Made by a program: the position numbers and the translations under genes. This document shows, one piece after another, positions 61,634 to 64,000 of a DNA stretch of 64,000 nucleotides (position 1 is the first letter of the stretch; each line of letters starts with the position of its first letter). The DNA lies in assembly GCA_008360975.2 (NCBI GenBank), contig CM039211.1, positions 69,957,965 to 70,021,964 of the forward strand, read 5' to 3'. Under the pieces are notes generated by a model. That model was given only the letters and a program-made list of their open reading frames with translations. It had not been told where the DNA came from and did not search any database. Source of the DNA: Lichenostomus cassidix. Its lineage: Eukaryota; Chordata; Aves; Passeriformes; Meliphagidae.

Positions 61634-64000
61634 ATCTATTTCTTCATTGTCTACATTAATGCACTGTTGAATGCCACTCACTGTGTAATTTCTTACATGT
61701 TCTGATCAATGTTAAAATGTTAATAACACTTGAACTCCAAACAAGGTTTAACAAAAAAACATGGCCAGTAATCACAATTGACAAAGAATGGGAATTCCCT
61801 CTCAGTCTCTACTAAAACACACACATCTTTTATGGATATTGTCAAAAAAATCCTTTGTCCCCTTGTGATCTAAGTCCAAATATTCCAGAAATCCAAATGC
61901 AGCTCTACCAGCAAAGAACAAGTGTCCCATAACATTAGTTATATGACATTAATCTTGATGTCTTTATCACTAAGCAGAAATGTACCAGATGTGAGTCTAT
62001 ATCCACGGTGTGATTCTCTTAAACCTCAGAGGTGGGAGAGGTGAGATATAGGAAGTTAAGGGCATTTTAGATGACATTTTTAAAGAAAGAAAAGAAGAAT
62101 CATTCTAATTTATTTAATGAGTTGGGATATTTCAAAATAAGTCCTTATTGTTCCACATTTTCAGGAAATCTAAAGGGAAATTCAGACTTAAATAAAATAT
62201 TCTATTCAATCCAGTACAGAATATGAGCCTATTTTTTTCTTACTATTATTAATAGAAGTGATAACAAGAGGGTTTTAATGAATTAACAAGAGATTATTGA
62301 AAACATTTTTATAACTAACGGTTTAATAGCTTTTTCTTTTCGTCTTTTTTAAATCAAGGGGCTTTCAAAATCTACACAAACACGTAAAATATTTCTGTTG
62401 GCCTGACCCTATTAAACAGCAAAAGCAAAGAAAAAAATAAACCTTGTAACCAGATAAAATCCATACAATTCTTCCTGTAAATTAAATACTTTTCCTTATT
62501 AAATTTTGCAATACAAACTAATTTTCATTGATGGATATGTGTTATTATGTGAAAATATCAAGTTAATTTGTATTAATTCTTTCCACTGTGACACAAAATT
62601 TCGAGCAGCATGTACTCTAGTGTTTCTAACATCTAGATAGTACAATGACCACAAAAATATTAGGAAGGCAAAAAAAAATGTAATCTTGCAAATAGCATTT
62701 TTCTCTCTCTTTTTTTTCTTTTTTCTCTATTTCTTTCTTTTTAGCAGACAAGTCAATTAATATAGTTGTTAAAGAATCCTTCTAAAAGAGAAATAGGTCC
62801 ACTTTAGGATAACTGTGATACAGAAAGTCAGAATCTTGAGGGTTTTTCCTTTTTTCCATTAGCATCTGTGAGGGATATTCCCTTACTCCCTATGCTCCCA
62901 CCACACACACCTGAATTCGTGTGAATATTGAACAATAGCATCTAAAAAATCTGAAATGATTGTCTGTAGTTTTGTTTGAGATAATCCTGTGTTTTTCAGG
63001 TGTTCTGACTGATGGGAGTTACAGGTCGGGTTGGTCACCATTCCTTTTTTCTTCTAAACTAACTAATAATCTAATGATTCACCCAAGAAGTCTGCAGCAA
63101 CTAAACCAGAGCTTGCCCTAGTCAGTACACAGCTCAGGCTACCATAGATTAGTGCTGATCTGGCCCAAACCCCATGTTTCATTTGGAGCAGTGCTCTCCC
63201 CTTCCTTGGGCATCAATGGAGATTATGCTGCATCAGTTTGCTCAGGAGCTATGTAGCAGATCAATTGGCCTTATAATGGTATATTGAGGTACAAAAATAA
63301 TGTAGAAGAGAGAAAGAAACACTGTTGTTTGGGGACTGCCACCTGAACCATGCTCCTTTGCACTTTAACAAATGAGGAAAAAAAAAAAAAACAAGGAAAA
63401 AGACATTTAACTTTATGAGGAAAAAATCTTTTGGTGGTCAGCTCACAAAAATTGAAGGTTTCTGTACTCCTGAGAGATTGGCACTTCCATTCACACTGCA
63501 AAGGGTCTGAAGAACAATTTGACTCCTTGATATCATGACAATGATCATCAAGCCAGCTTTCAAATTCACTTTCAGGATGTTTAAAGCCAGATGGGAAATG
63601 TGAGTACTGCTCAGAAAGGCTCTGTCTCACCAGTTGCAACAGTCAAGCTCAAAAACAGCCTCAAGAGCAGCAACCTGGTTCCATGTGCACATGAGAATAA
63701 TTTAACTAATGGGACATTACAAAGTATTTCTCATGAAATTGTCATTCCATGGTCAGACTTCATTTACTGCTGTGAAACAATTCAAGGTCCTTGGAATGAC
63801 TGAGGCTGCTACCCTCCCCTGATCCTGGCAAGGTGGGTATTTGTGCATGTCTGCTGGGGAGTGAGAGAGATGGCTGCAGAGAGCATAATCAGAGGAACCC
63901 AGGGACTCATCAAAGTTGGAAGTGATTAGACAAACCCTGGGTTTAACATTTTCATCCTTTCCTGTACATCTTTCGGATTTGTTCCAGTATCAGAAAGAGC
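61634..64000. other. Unique DNA, no gene seen
   Basis: AT-rich sequence without recognised exon or transposon. A C/T-rich patch lies at 62699-62746 and an A run at 63378-63391. Confidence 0.4.

Overview
The window looks like AT-rich, gene-poor nuclear DNA from a bird. The organism call rests on transposable elements. There are eight recognisable 5'-truncated copies of the avian CR1 LINE, and one LTR of a widespread avian endogenous-retrovirus family (minus strand, about 19990-20553). There is also a young LTR retroelement whose structure fits class II (ERVK-like) elements. A songbird is plausible because recent LTR-element activity is common there, but that is inference. I found no convincing protein-coding exon, tRNA, rRNA, CRISPR array or other RNA gene. 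The open frames present are chance frames, CR1 or LTR sequence, or simple-repeat frames such as the Lys-Gly and Lys/Arg/Glu 'proteins' at 11 kb and 42.5 kb.

Layout. A CR1 fragment lies at 300-900. A complete LTR element of 3044 bp lies at 1649-4692, with two 619-bp LTRs, a 6-bp target duplication (ACTAGT), a primer-binding site, a polypurine tract and an 1806-bp internal region without gag, pol or env. From 4.7 to 10.8 kb the DNA is unique and AT-rich. A 400-bp pyrimidine microsatellite (TTTC, then 17 copies of CCCTTT) sits at 10.86-11.26 kb. Further CR1 fragments lie at 13.44-14.12, 17.45-17.71 (minus), 17.75-18.09 (plus; head to head with the previous one), 28.81-29.03, 40.85-41.07, 49.69-50.17 and 61.53-61.63 kb (minus). 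The avian ERV LTR is at 20.0-20.55 kb. Microsatellites include ATT (21.7 kb), GATA (35.6 kb) and a 365-bp GAAAAA-type purine tract (42.4-42.75 kb). Several A-, T-, A/C- and G/T-rich tracts are scattered through the rest.

Function. No genes are present to form a pathway. The window reads as part of a large intron or a gene desert. A few stretches (about 12.3-12.65, 31.07-31.15, 42.9-43.15 and 56.44-56.72 kb) hold clustered homeodomain-, MEIS-, SOX-, FOX- or GATA-like motifs and could be conserved regulatory DNA, but this cannot be tested without alignment. The most interesting object is the non-coding LTR element, whose internal region carries six imperfect tandem units, some able to fold into similar hairpins.
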